DNA of 64,000 nt from Nocardioides sp. HDW12B (GCF_011299595.1 NZ_CP049867.1:3038001-3102000), one strand, 5' to 3'; positions 9,714 through 18,315 are shown, counted from the first letter of the stretch. Numbers and translations are program-made. Notes: generated by a model from the sequence alone, not told the origin.

Positions 9714-10532
9714 ATGACGACGGCAGAGCCGAACGAGCAGCCGGCCGGACGGACGGGCTCCGGCCCGGGCGCCCGCGAGGGCGGGGGCGGGGGCGTGCAG
9801 TCGGTGCACCGTGCCTTCGACCTGCTCGAGGTCGTGGTGGCGCGTGGCGGCTCGGCCACGATCGGCGAGATCGCCGCTGCGGCCGACGTCCCGCTGGCCA
9901 CGGCGCACCGGCTGCTGCGCACGCTCGTGGAGCGCGGCTACATGCGTCAGTCGCCGGACCGTCGCTACGCGCTCGGGTTCCGGCTCGTGCCGCTGGGAGC
10001 GGCCGCCAGCTCGATGGCCGGCGCCGGCACCGAGCACCTGCTCAGCGGGCTGGTCGACGCGCTGGGCGAGACCGCCAACCTCGCCATGCTCGAGGGCTCG
10101 TCGGTCACCTACGTCGCCCAGGTGCCCGGGCGGCACTCGATGCGGATGTTCACCGAGGTCGGCCGCCGGGTGCAGCCCCACTGCACCGCGGTCGGCAAGG
10201 CGATGCTGGCCGAGGTCTCGGACGCCGAGGCCGCGGCGGTGCTGGGGCGGATCCGGCTCGCCCGCCACACGTCCGCGACCGTCACCGACCTCGACGCCGT
10301 GGTCGCCGGGCTGGCCGAGGTCCGACGGCTCGGCTACGCGATGGACGAGGGCGAGCAGGAGGTCGGGGTCCGCTGCGTGGCCGTCGCCGTGCCGCCCGCA
10401 CCCGGGAGCACCCTGCGGCTGGCGGTGTCGGTCTCCGGGCCCGAGCCCCGGATGACCGACGACGTCGTCGCCCGCGCGGTGCCGCTGCTCCAACGGACCG
10501 CCGCCTCGTTGTCCCGCGCCATCGCCGGCTGA
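9714..10532 (+). CDS. IclR-family transcriptional regulator of the glycolate operon
   Basis: The 272-residue protein has an N-terminal winged helix-turn-helix (about residues 28-85; ATIGEIAAAADVPLATAHRL) and a C-terminal IclR effector domain (about residues 110-265) with HCTAVGKAML. IclR regulators bind small organic acids and act as repressors or activators of catabolic operons. It is divergent from glcB and shares a 132-bp intergenic region with the glycolate promoter, so glycolate or glyoxylate is the likely effector. A poly-G ribosome site precedes the ATG. The first 35 residues are low-complexity Gly/Ala/Pro. Confidence 0.88.
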   Translation: MTTAEPNEQPAGRTGSGPGAREGGGGGVQSVHRAFDLLEVVVARGGSATIGEIAAAADVPLATAHRLLRTLVERGYMRQSPDRRYALGFRLVPLGAAASSMAGAGTEHLLSGLVDALGETANLAMLEGSSVTYVAQVPGRHSMRMFTEVGRRVQPHCTAVGKAMLAEVSDAEAAAVLGRIRLARHTSATVTDLDAVVAGLAEVRRLGYAMDEGEQEVGVRCVAVAVPPAPGSTLRLAVSVSGPEPRMTDDVVARAVPLLQRTAASLSRAIAG

Positions 10533-10574
10533 CCCCCGGCGGTCGAGCAGACCCCCGCTGGTCGAGCAGACCCC

Positions 10575-11263
10575 GGTGGTCGATCTCGACAAGCTCGATC
10601 CAAGGAGCAGCGAGCGCCAGCGAGCGTCGTCGAGACCCGGTGAGCCAGGCAGGGACCTGACCCTCCAGGGTCACCAGGTCTCGACAACGGTTGCTACGCA
10701 ACCCGCTCGACCACCGGGATGCGCTCGAGCACCCCATCCGGTGGTCGATCTCGACAAGCTCGATCCAAGGAGCAGCGAGCCCCAGCGAGCGTCGTCGAGA
10801 CCCGGTGAGCCAGGCAGGGACCCCACCCCGGTGGTCGAGCAGCGAGCGCCAGCGAGCGTCGTCGAGACCGGTGAGCCAGACAGGGAGCCAACCCCGGTGG
10901 TCGAGCAGCGAGCGCCAGCGAGCGTCGTCGAGACCTCGCGAGCCAGGCGGGATCCCGACCACCCGGGGTCACCAGGTCTCGACAACGGTTGCTACGCAAC
11001 CTGCTCGACCACCGGGATGCGCTCGAGCAACCCCATCCGGTGGTCGAGCAGCGAGCGCCAGCGAGCGTCGTCGAGACCTCGCGAGCCAGGCGGGATCCCG
11101 ACCACCCGGGGTCACCAGGTCTCGACAACGGTTGCTACGCAACCTGCTCGACCACCGGGTGCGCGCGACCACCCGGGAGTCACCAGGTCTCGACAACGGT
11201 TGCTGCGCAACCTGCTCGACCACCGGGTGCGCGCGACCACCGGGCCTCACCCCTGCTCGACCA
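10575..11263. repeat. Mosaic array of REP-like units
   Basis: Two related units alternate in both orientations. Type A has termini GGTGGTCGAGCA and GTCGTCGAGACC around a GCGAGC direct repeat. It occurs at 10575-10637, 10740-10802, 10830-10869, 10896-10935 and 11039-11078; the first two carry a 23-bp internal insertion. Type B, read on the minus strand, has the same termini around the hairpin GGTTGC-GTA-GCAACC. It occurs at 10677-10715, 10975-11013, 11118-11156 and, with one base change, 11186-11224. A lone terminus lies near 11253-11263. The array fills the whole gap between two convergent genes, and no coding gene is supported in it. Confidence 0.85.
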
Positions 11264-11288
11264 CCGGGTGTGGTCGACCAGGGCGCCG

Positions 11289-12344
11289 TCAGACGCCGAC
11301 GGCGTTCCAGGCTCCGCGGACGACCTGCGCCGCGCCCTTGGGCACGGCCCCTGCCTTGACGAGGATGCGGGCCGACTCCGCCACCTGGGTGGCGGCCTGC
11401 GCGAAGGTCGCCCGGGGGGCGAGGAAGTGCAGCGCGTGGTACCAGATCCGGCTGGTCAGCACGGTGTCTCCCATCTCGGTCGCGGCGAGGTAGAAGGCCC
11501 GGTTGGGGATGCCGGAGTTGATGTGCACCCCGCCGTTGTCGGCGGTGCCGGTGTAGCGGTCGGCGTAGTGCGCGGGCTGCGGGTCCTGGCCCAGGATCGG
11601 GTTGTCGTACGCCGTGCCCGGGTGGCGCATGGACCGCAGCGCCTCACCGAACAGGTCGGGGCCCATGATCTCGTCCCCGATCAGCCAGTCGGCCTCGGCC
11701 GGCGACTCCTTCGCCGCCCACTGCGTGATGGCGGTGCCGAACACGTCGGAGAAGTGCTCGTTGAGGGCGCCGGACTCGTCCTCGTAGACGAGCCCCGAGG
11801 TGAACTGGGTGACACCGTGCGCGAGCTCGTGGGCCACGACATCGAGGGACCGCGAGAAACCTGTGAAGATCACGCCGTCGCCATCCCCGAAGGTCATCTC
11901 GTCGCCGTCCCAGAACGCGTTGTTGTACGCCGTACCAAAATGCACGTTGAGCACGAGGTCGAGGCCGCGGTCGTCGATCGAGTTGCGGTTGAGGACCTTG
12001 CCGAAGAAGGCCCGCACGATCCCGGCGTTGTCGTAGGCGTTGATGACGTCGACGTCCTTGGTCTCGGGCGAGCCCTCGTAGCGGACCAGCGTCACCCGCT
12101 GGTCGGTGGTGCCCGCGCTGTCGTAGACCTCGCGCCGGCCGGTGCCGGTGGGGGCGGGCGCGAGCGCGGCCCCCGGCGCGGGTGCGGCCGCCGGGCCGGC
12201 GGCGGCGGCGTCGCGTCTCTCCCGGGCGGCGTCGGACAGAGCCGACTGGCTGGTGTCGGCGGCAGCGCCGCCGGCGTTCCTGCTCACCTCCGACTGCACG
12301 TAGGGCGGCACGAAGTAGCAACGGGCGTCGTGGTTCACGGACAT
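11289..12344 (-). CDS. Protealysin-like M4 metalloprotease without signal peptide
   Basis: The 351-residue protein has the M4 (thermolysin) zinc site HELAHGVTQ (about residue 168), the third ligand in NEHFSDVFG, and the catalytic His in GGVHINSGIPNRAFY. The N-terminus is not a signal peptide. It begins with a short propeptide containing RCYFVPPYVQ, like the PPL/PPY motif of protealysins, followed by an Ala/Pro-rich linker. Protealysins are made without a secretion signal and mature by removing this short propeptide, so the enzyme may act in the cytoplasm or leave by a non-Sec route. GGAGGGG precedes the ATG. No emfourin-like inhibitor gene follows, because the REP array starts right after the stop. 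Confidence 0.85.
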   Translation of the reverse strand: MSVNHDARCYFVPPYVQSEVSRNAGGAAADTSQSALSDAARERRDAAAAGPAAAPAPGAALAPAPTGTGRREVYDSAGTTDQRVTLVRYEGSPETKDVDVINAYDNAGIVRAFFGKVLNRNSIDDRGLDLVLNVHFGTAYNNAFWDGDEMTFGDGDGVIFTGFSRSLDVVAHELAHGVTQFTSGLVYEDESGALNEHFSDVFGTAITQWAAKESPAEADWLIGDEIMGPDLFGEALRSMRHPGTAYDNPILGQDPQPAHYADRYTGTADNGGVHINSGIPNRAFYLAATEMGDTVLTSRIWYHALHFLAPRATFAQAATQVAESARILVKAGAVPKGAAQVVRGAWNAVGV

Positions 12345-12422
12345 GGCCCCTCCAAAGGCTCGTGAGAAGTTCAGTTCACTCCTCAGGAGCCCCTGGCGGC
12401 AGGAGGTGATACCCAGCTGACT

Positions 12423-12448
12423 GGTCCACCCGGGTCAGCGGGTGGACC
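12423..12448 (-). terminator. Hairpin terminator of the five-gene oxidoreductase operon
   Basis: GGTCCACCC (12423-12431) pairs perfectly with GGGTGGACC (12440-12448) across an 8-nt loop, 9 bp after the last stop codon of the operon. There is no T-tract, as is usual in high-GC Actinobacteria. Confidence 0.6.
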
Positions 12449-12457
12449 GTCAGATGC

Positions 12458-13507
12458 TCAGGCGAAGGCGGGCATCACCCGGTCGTGGATCAGCTGGAGC
12501 TGGGTGTCGACGTCCGGGACGCCCTCGATCTCGCGGCCCATGAGGGCCTTGACCAGGGACGCGTCGGTGATGGCCAGGATCATGTGGTTCACCCCGGCGG
12601 CCGCGATCTGGGTCTGCATCTTCTCGACGCACTCCTCCGGCGTGCCGGCCACCGACAGCCGCTCGGCGAGGTCGGGGGTGGTGAGCTCGATGCCCTTGGC
12701 CATGTCGCCGGCCCCGATGGCCTCGATGATGGGCGCGACCTCCTCGGGCTCGACGCCGTTGCGCCGCAGCTGGTCGTGGGGCATCGACGAGGCGTAGAGG
12801 CCGACCATGCTGCGGGCGGCGTCCTTGGCCTTCGCCGAGTCCTCGGCCACGGAGAAGACGATCCACGCCCCCAGGTCGAGGTCCTGCACGTTCTTGCCCG
12901 CACGCTCGGCGCCGATGGTGCAGTGCTCGATCATGTAGTCGTAGGCCTCGCGGGTGTAGCTGAGCGCGTGGTGGCAGCCGTCGGAGAACTCCGCGGACAC
13001 CTGGAACGACTTGGGCCCCTTCATCGCGCCCATCTTCACGGGCAGCCGCTCCTGCACCGGGCGCGCGAAGGTGAAGAGCCCGGTGTAGTTGAAGAACTCG
13101 CCCTCGTGGGTGATGACGCCGTCGTCGAGCAGGGTGCGGATGACCTCGACGCCCTCCTTCACCCGCGACAGGGGCTTGGTCTTCGACCAGTCGATGCCGT
13201 ACTGCGCCAGCAGACCGAAGTTGCCGCTGGAGAGCACCACCTCGGCGCGACCGCCGGTCAGCTCGTCGAGCGTCGCCGCCGCCTGCGCGATGAGGGTCGG
13301 CTCGCGCAGCACCACGCCGGAGACGCTGGGCCCCATCCGGATCTGGCTGGTGTCGGCCGCGGCCGCGGCGAAGAGCAGCCACAGGTCCTTGTGCCAGGTC
13401 TCGTCGGCGGCGTACACCGCGTGGAAGCCGAGCTCGTCGGCCTTCCTGATCGACGCCAACGACTCCGTGAGGGGGTAGTCGGGGAGCATCACGTAGCTGA
13501 ACTTCAT
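12458..13507 (-). CDS. LLM-class flavin/F420-dependent oxidoreductase
   Basis: The 349-residue protein has the luciferase-like TIM-barrel pattern: DELGFHAVYAADE near residue 27, a DELTGGRAEVVLSSGNFG strand near 82, and SVAGTPEECVEKMQ near 285. Members use reduced F420 or FMN; the residues visible do not decide which. It is the last gene of a five-gene operon, and its ATG overlaps the permease stop as ATGA. The likely role is reduction or dehydrogenation of an intermediate of the imported compound. The substrate is unknown. Confidence 0.85.
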   Translation of the reverse strand: MKFSYVMLPDYPLTESLASIRKADELGFHAVYAADETWHKDLWLLFAAAAADTSQIRMGPSVSGVVLREPTLIAQAAATLDELTGGRAEVVLSSGNFGLLAQYGIDWSKTKPLSRVKEGVEVIRTLLDDGVITHEGEFFNYTGLFTFARPVQERLPVKMGAMKGPKSFQVSAEFSDGCHHALSYTREAYDYMIEHCTIGAERAGKNVQDLDLGAWIVFSVAEDSAKAKDAARSMVGLYASSMPHDQLRRNGVEPEEVAPIIEAIGAGDMAKGIELTTPDLAERLSVAGTPEECVEKMQTQIAAAGVNHMILAITDASLVKALMGREIEGVPDVDTQLQLIHDRVMPAFA

Positions 13508-14991
13508 CGTTCCTCCTTGGTGGGGATGGCGTCGCCGGACGTCGCCTCGCTGCGCAGGTAGGGCTTGGCGACGAGCATGTAGACCAGGCCGACCCCGATG
13601 CCGACGAGGGCGGAGAGGGCCACGACCCAGTTGTCGTACCAGGGCACGTCGGGGGTCCGCGGCCAGGCCACGTTGATCATCGTGAGCACGCCGTAGGCGA
13701 GCGCGGCGACCGTGACCGGCAGCCCCCAGACCCCGAGCGTGAACGGACCCGACGGCACCCAGCCCTTGAGTCGGGCGCGCAGCGCGGCGAGCACGACCAT
13801 CTGGAAGGCGAGGTAGATGCCGAGGATCGCGAAGGACACGATCGAGGTCAGCGCCTTGGTCGACACCACCGAGCCGAGAACGACGACGGCGGGCACGCTG
13901 GCGGCCACGATCATCGCGTACGGCGGCACGTGGCGGACCCGGTCGAAGTGGCGCAGCAGGTGCGAGGCGAAGATCATGTCGTCGCGCGCGTAGGAGTACA
14001 TCAGCCGGCTGGCGGCGGCCATGAGGCTCAGCGTGCAGGACAGGAACGAGATCATCACGACGACAAGGACGAGCTTGGTGCCGACGGTGCCGAAGACGTC
14101 GTTGAGGATCGTCATCACCGGGTCGGGGTCCTCGCCGTTGATGATGGCGCCGAAGTCCTTGACCGCCAGCAGCAGCGACAGGCAGACCAGGGTCGAGGCC
14201 GCGCCGCCGATGTAGATCGTCAGCCGCATCGCCTTGGGGATCTCGCGGGTCGGGTCGGGCACCTCCTCGGCGACGTCGCCGCACGCCTCGAAGCCGTAGT
14301 ACTGGTAAACGCCGATGATGGCGGCGGCGAAGAACGCCGCGAGGTAGCCGCCCCCCTCGCCCGTCACGCCCTGGGTGTCGAAGAGGATCGAGAGGTCCTG
14401 GTTGCGCTCGGTCAGCAGCAGCCAGCCGCCGACGGCCAACGCCCCCAGCAGCTCGCCGGTGAAGCCGACGACCGCGGCGAAGGCCAGCACCCGGGTGCCG
14501 AGCATGTTCAGGGCCAGCGCGACCGCGAGCATGATGAGCGCGCACACGATCGTCGACCCGGTGCCGGCGGTGAAGCCGAGCAGCGCGGCGAGGTAGGGAC
14601 CGGCACCGTAGACCACGCTGGCGATGGTGACCAGCAGCGCGAGGATGTAGACCCAGCCCGTCATCCAGGCCCAGCGTCTCCCCCACAGCCGGCGGGCCCA
14701 GGGGTAGACCCCGCCGGCGACCGGGTACTGCGAGACGACCTCGCCGAAGACCAGCGCCACGAGGAACTGGCCGACGCCGACGATCACGAGCCACCAGATC
14801 ATCGGCGGCCCGCCGGCGACGATCGCGATGCCGAAGAGCGTGTACGTCGCCACCACGGGCGAGAGGTAGGTGAAGCCGAGCGAGAAGTTCGCCCACATGC
14901 TCATCTCACGGCGGAACTCCGAGGTGTAGCCGAGCGCTTCGAGCCGGGCGCTCTCGTCGTCGTGCGCCGGAGGCGTGTCGGCCCGGCTCAC
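13504..14991 (-). CDS. APC-family amino acid/amine permease
   Basis: The 495-residue protein has about 12-14 hydrophobic segments after a 40-residue hydrophilic N-terminus containing LGYTSEFRREMSMWANFSLG, a sequence usual at the start of actinobacterial APC permeases of the amino acid/choline/GABA group. VVSQYPVAGGVYPWARRLWG near residue 105 matches helix 2 of the family. It probably imports an amino acid or amine for the flanking oxidoreductases. The start is taken as GTG at 14991 because it overlaps the upstream stop as GTGA. Confidence 0.88.
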   Translation of the reverse strand: MSRADTPPAHDDESARLEALGYTSEFRREMSMWANFSLGFTYLSPVVATYTLFGIAIVAGGPPMIWWLVIVGVGQFLVALVFGEVVSQYPVAGGVYPWARRLWGRRWAWMTGWVYILALLVTIASVVYGAGPYLAALLGFTAGTGSTIVCALIMLAVALALNMLGTRVLAFAAVVGFTGELLGALAVGGWLLLTERNQDLSILFDTQGVTGEGGGYLAAFFAAAIIGVYQYYGFEACGDVAEEVPDPTREIPKAMRLTIYIGGAASTLVCLSLLLAVKDFGAIINGEDPDPVMTILNDVFGTVGTKLVLVVVMISFLSCTLSLMAAASRLMYSYARDDMIFASHLLRHFDRVRHVPPYAMIVAASVPAVVVLGSVVSTKALTSIVSFAILGIYLAFQMVVLAALRARLKGWVPSGPFTLGVWGLPVTVAALAYGVLTMINVAWPRTPDVPWYDNWVVALSALVGIGVGLVYMLVAKPYLRSEATSGDAIPTKEER

Positions 14992-15299
14992 CGGTCGGCC
15001 CCGTCCGTGCCGGCGCCCTCGGCGTCGACCTCGGCCAGCAGCTCCGAGCCCGTGACCACCGTGTGGGCGAAGTGCCGGTGCATCCACTCCAGGTGGTCGC
15101 CCCGGCTGTTCATGATCCGCAGGCTGTCCCAGTTGGGGAACTGCTGCTGCAGCACCCAGCGCTCCATCAGGCGCGGGTCGACCTCGTAGACGTGCTCGTG
15201 GGTCGTGATCGCCACGTCGGAGACGCGCTGCGGCTCGGGCGGGGTGACCTGCTCGGCGTACCTGTAGCCGATGGGGGTGCGGTCGTGCGCGTCGCTCAT
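14988..15299 (-). CDS. Small conserved-operon protein of unknown function
   Basis: I do not recognise this 103-residue soluble protein. It has no signal peptide, membrane segment or cysteine cluster. Visible features are a central region rich in aromatics and charge (VYEVDPRLMERWVLQQQFPN, then HLEWMHRHFAHTVV) with several His residues, and an acidic C-terminus. It overlaps the FAD oxidase stop by ATGA and the permease start by GTGA, so it is locked inside the operon and is probably a subunit or accessory factor of the FAD/Fe-S dehydrogenase. Confidence 0.75.
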   Translation of the reverse strand: MSDAHDRTPIGYRYAEQVTPPEPQRVSDVAITTHEHVYEVDPRLMERWVLQQQFPNWDSLRIMNSRGDHLEWMHRHFAHTVVTGSELLAEVDAEGAGTDGADR

Positions 15300-16807
15300 G
15301 CGTGGGGTCCCGTCTCGTAGGCGCGGTCGAGCAGGTACTTCCCGGGATTCATGATGTTGTTCGGGTCGAGGGTGCGCTTGAGGTCGAGCATGACGTCGAA
15401 GCCGCGACCGAGCTCCTGCGGCACGAGGTCGACCTCGCCCTCCCGGCAGGAGCCGTGACACGCGCTGATCGAGCCGTTGTGGGCCAGCGCGACGGCAGCG
15501 ATGTCGCGCTTGGCCTTCACCCACATCTCCCAGGCACGGTCGTCGAGCTGCTGCTCCCAGATGCCGACGTCGATCTCGGTCAGGTAGTCCACGCCGGTGC
15601 TGCCGGAGGTGTAGGTGAACATCCCCCAGTCGTCGAAGACGTCGGTGCGGCGCCGCAGGTCGGCGACGATCTCGTGCCAGGCCCTCGAGACCGACGGCAG
15701 GTTGGTGTAGTTGACCGCGGCGTCCTCGCAGTGCCAGCTCATCGGCACGACCTGGCCGGCCTTGGTGCGCCCGTGCAGCGGTGTGGCGTAGCGGTCGTGG
15801 CGCGCGGCCCAGTCGCCCTCGGAGATCTCGTCACCGAGGTAGCGGGCGCCGTGATCCTTGGCGATGCGGAACAGTCGCTTGCCGGCCGGGCGGACCTCGT
15901 CCTCGTAGCCGTACATGACGGCGCAGACGAGGGCTCGTACGTCGTTGGGTTGCGGGATGTAGGCCTCGTCGTCGCGGCGGAGGTAGGCGACCTTCCACTC
16001 GTCGAAGAGCACCGCCCCGGCGAAGGTGGCGACCCCGGCGCGGGCGAGAGCGCCGACGCAGCGGTAGGCGTCGTCGTAGTTGTCGAAGGCCCAGAACGGC
16101 GAGAGCTCCGCCTCGGGCTTGGGGAAGAGCTTGAGCGTGGCCTCGGTGGCGATGCCGAGGGTGCCCTGGTGGCCCATGAAGAGGTGCTTGAGCTGGTAGC
16201 CGCTCGACGACTTGCTGATCTTGTGGCCGATGCCGTCACCGACGTGCATGACCTCGCCGGTGGGCAGCACGTGGTCGAAGCTGAGGACGAGGTCGCGGCT
16301 GTGGCCGTAGCGCGAGCCGATCAGCGACCAGCCGCTGGTGCCGATCCGGCCGCCCACCAGGGAGCACGGGTACGACGCCGGGTCGTCGGGGTAGAACAGG
16401 TCGTGCTTGGCCAGCTGCTCGTTGAGCTTGAGCATGCTGATGCCGGTGCCGACGGTGACGGTGCGGTTCTCCAGGTCGAGCTCCTTGACCTGGTTCATCC
16501 GCTTGACGTCGACGACGATGCCGCCGCGCAGCGGGACGGCTCCGTCGGTCAGGCCGGTGCCGCCGTCGCGCGGCACCACCGGGACCCGCAGCTCGTTGGC
16601 GATGCGCACGACGCCGGCCACCTGCTCGGTGCTGGTGGGCAGCACCGCGAGGTCGGGCAGCCGCTCGCTCCAGCGGTGCACCGGGAAGGGCGCCGGCACG
16701 CGGGCGCGGTTGTAGCGATCGGTCTTCGAGGTCAGGATCTGGTCGTCGGCCAGCACGGTGCGCAGCGCGGTGACGAGCTCGTCGAGCGCCTCCACGGTGA
16801 CGGTCAT
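15296..16807 (-). CDS. FAD-linked oxidase (GlcD/VAO-type dehydrogenase subunit)
   Basis: The 503-residue protein has a PCMH FAD-binding domain: VVPRDGGTGLTDGAVPLRGG near residue 79 and GGRIGTSGWSLIGSRYGHSR near residue 152. The FAD-linked oxidase C-terminal domain ends in SACHGSCREGEVDLVP and DPNNIMNPGKYL. It differs clearly from the glcD product in this window, for example in the Cys-containing HGSC motif in place of EHG. With the Fe-S partner immediately upstream it should form a respiratory-chain-linked dehydrogenase of a hydroxy or amino acid. The ATG overlaps the partner's stop as ATGA. Confidence 0.87.
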   Translation of the reverse strand: MTVTVEALDELVTALRTVLADDQILTSKTDRYNRARVPAPFPVHRWSERLPDLAVLPTSTEQVAGVVRIANELRVPVVPRDGGTGLTDGAVPLRGGIVVDVKRMNQVKELDLENRTVTVGTGISMLKLNEQLAKHDLFYPDDPASYPCSLVGGRIGTSGWSLIGSRYGHSRDLVLSFDHVLPTGEVMHVGDGIGHKISKSSSGYQLKHLFMGHQGTLGIATEATLKLFPKPEAELSPFWAFDNYDDAYRCVGALARAGVATFAGAVLFDEWKVAYLRRDDEAYIPQPNDVRALVCAVMYGYEDEVRPAGKRLFRIAKDHGARYLGDEISEGDWAARHDRYATPLHGRTKAGQVVPMSWHCEDAAVNYTNLPSVSRAWHEIVADLRRRTDVFDDWGMFTYTSGSTGVDYLTEIDVGIWEQQLDDRAWEMWVKAKRDIAAVALAHNGSISACHGSCREGEVDLVPQELGRGFDVMLDLKRTLDPNNIMNPGKYLLDRAYETGPHA

Positions 16808-18165
16808 CGCGCCGACCCGTTCGCCGAGCCGTTCGTCGTACCGCCGACCTCGATGCCGAGGGACGCGGCGAGCAGCTCGTGGATGTCGACGACGTCGATG
16901 TCGACCGCCTCGCCGGCCGCGCTGAGCGGTCGCTCCGACCAGGGGCAGGCGCTGACGAGGGTGTCCACCTCGAGGGCGGCCGCCTTCTCCAGCCGGCTGG
17001 CCGAGATGGCCGCGGTGAGCTCCGGCTTCTCGACCGGGAGACCACCGCCGCCGCCGGAGCAGTAGGACCACTGGGTCACCCGGTCGACGTCGGAGAAGTC
17101 GAGGCCGGGGATCGACCGCAGGATCTCGCGCGGCTCCTTCCAGACGCCCTTGCGCTTGTTGAGCCGACAGGGGTCGTGGTAGGTGATCGCCCGCTCGACC
17201 GGCACCGACGGGGTCAGCCGTCCCTCGCGGATGAGCTCGGCGAAGAGCTCCACGACGAGCACGACCTCGAGGTCGAACTCCTCGCCGAAGTACTTCGGGT
17301 AGTCCTCGGTGAAGGAGATGTAGTCGTGCGGGTCGAGCACGAGGATGCGCTTGGTGCCGGTGGAGCGCCAGTTGTCCAGGTTGTGCCGGGCGAACCGCTG
17401 GGCCTGGTCGACGTACCCCATCTCGGCGGCGGGGCCGCCGCAGCACCACTGCTCGCCCATCAGGCCGAACTCGTAGCCGGCCAGCTGGAGGATCTGCGCG
17501 ACCGCGCGCGGCACCGAGGTCCGGTAGTAGGCCGCCTCGCAGTCGACGAAGAGAACCGACTCGCCGCCGATCGGGATGTCCAGGCCGGCCGACCAGTCGC
17601 GGACGTTCTCCTGCTTGATCGGGATCTCCCCGAGCACGGGCTCGTGGGTCTTGTCGTCGGTGCGCGCGTTCCAGGTCTTCCAGGCGGGCTGGTGGATGCC
17701 GCTCTCCACGGCGAAGGCGCGGACCGCCTTGACCACGTCGACCGTGCGGGTGCGGAAGCGGTAGAAGTCGCCGGTGAAGAGCGTGTTGGGGCAGCGCAGC
17801 TCGCACGCCCCGCATTGGGTGCAGTTGACGTAGTCGCCGGCCACCTCCTCGATGCTCAGCTCGCCCTTGTCCATCGCGACGACGTTGGCGTGGAAGGCCG
17901 TCGGGGTCCACGACTCGTTGCGCGTGACCTGCATGACCGGGCAGACCTCGCGGCAGAACTTGTGGCCGCTCGAGAAGCAGTTGTACGACGCGTTGCGCCA
18001 CTCCTCGGTGAACTCCTCCGTCGGGGTCGGGTCGTGCTTGACCTCGGGGTCCCGGGCGATCTCGTCGCCGAACTGCGCCAGCTCGTCGGGGTTGTCCCGC
18101 ATGCCCGGGGTGAAGGGCACCGAGACCGGGTCGGGTGCACCGGGCGGACGATCGAGCTGGGTCAT
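16804..18165 (-). CDS. Fe-S (CCG-domain) oxidoreductase subunit
   Basis: The 453-residue protein pairs with the FAD oxidase. It has one canonical [4Fe-4S] motif, CTQCGACELRCPN (about residue 115). Ahead of it is an unusual Cys set, NCFSSGHKFCREVCPV (about residue 63), in place of the normal first ferredoxin motif. CCG-type motifs WCCGGPAAEMG and YCSGGGGG follow; the second has lost one Cys of the CCG pair. It probably relays electrons from the FAD subunit. AGGAGG precedes the ATG, and this is the first gene of the operon. Confidence 0.85.
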   Translation of the reverse strand: MTQLDRPPGAPDPVSVPFTPGMRDNPDELAQFGDEIARDPEVKHDPTPTEEFTEEWRNASYNCFSSGHKFCREVCPVMQVTRNESWTPTAFHANVVAMDKGELSIEEVAGDYVNCTQCGACELRCPNTLFTGDFYRFRTRTVDVVKAVRAFAVESGIHQPAWKTWNARTDDKTHEPVLGEIPIKQENVRDWSAGLDIPIGGESVLFVDCEAAYYRTSVPRAVAQILQLAGYEFGLMGEQWCCGGPAAEMGYVDQAQRFARHNLDNWRSTGTKRILVLDPHDYISFTEDYPKYFGEEFDLEVVLVVELFAELIREGRLTPSVPVERAITYHDPCRLNKRKGVWKEPREILRSIPGLDFSDVDRVTQWSYCSGGGGGLPVEKPELTAAISASRLEKAAALEVDTLVSACPWSERPLSAAGEAVDIDVVDIHELLAASLGIEVGGTTNGSANGSAR

Positions 18166-18184
18166 GCGCGCCTCCTGCCGAGCG

Positions 18185-18200
18185 AGTGATGCAGGTCACA
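18185..18200 (-). promoter_or_regulatory. CRP/GlxR-like site in front of the oxidoreductase operon
   Basis: On the minus strand TGTGACCTGCATCACT matches the CRP/GlxR palindrome TGTGA-n6-TCACA at 9 of 10 fixed bases. A possible promoter lies just upstream (TTGTGG, 18 bp, TATCTT at 18214-18209). The site then sits at the start of transcription, a position expected for repression and carbon catabolite control. Confidence 0.55.
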
Positions 18201-18315
18201 GGCTTGGCAAGATACGGGTCCGCCGCACAGCGCCACAAGGTCCTGGTCTCAGCCTGATACGGAGGTCGCCGAGGATCACCGTCGATGTGCGTGGGCCCCG
18301 CCGCACCCGGCCCCT

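Noticed and set aside
10575-11263. CRISPR array
   Set aside because: Units are in both orientations, have two different cores and unequal spacing, and no spacers of constant length or cas genes are present.
10576-11493. Several overlapping frames of 90-300 codons in the repeat array
   Set aside because: They translate the repeat units themselves and show periodic peptide repeats with no start signals. The region is non-coding.
15296-18238. Leftward frame of 980 codons
   Set aside because: Only the last 503 codons (FAD oxidase) make sense. The upstream part is a shifted frame of the Fe-S gene.
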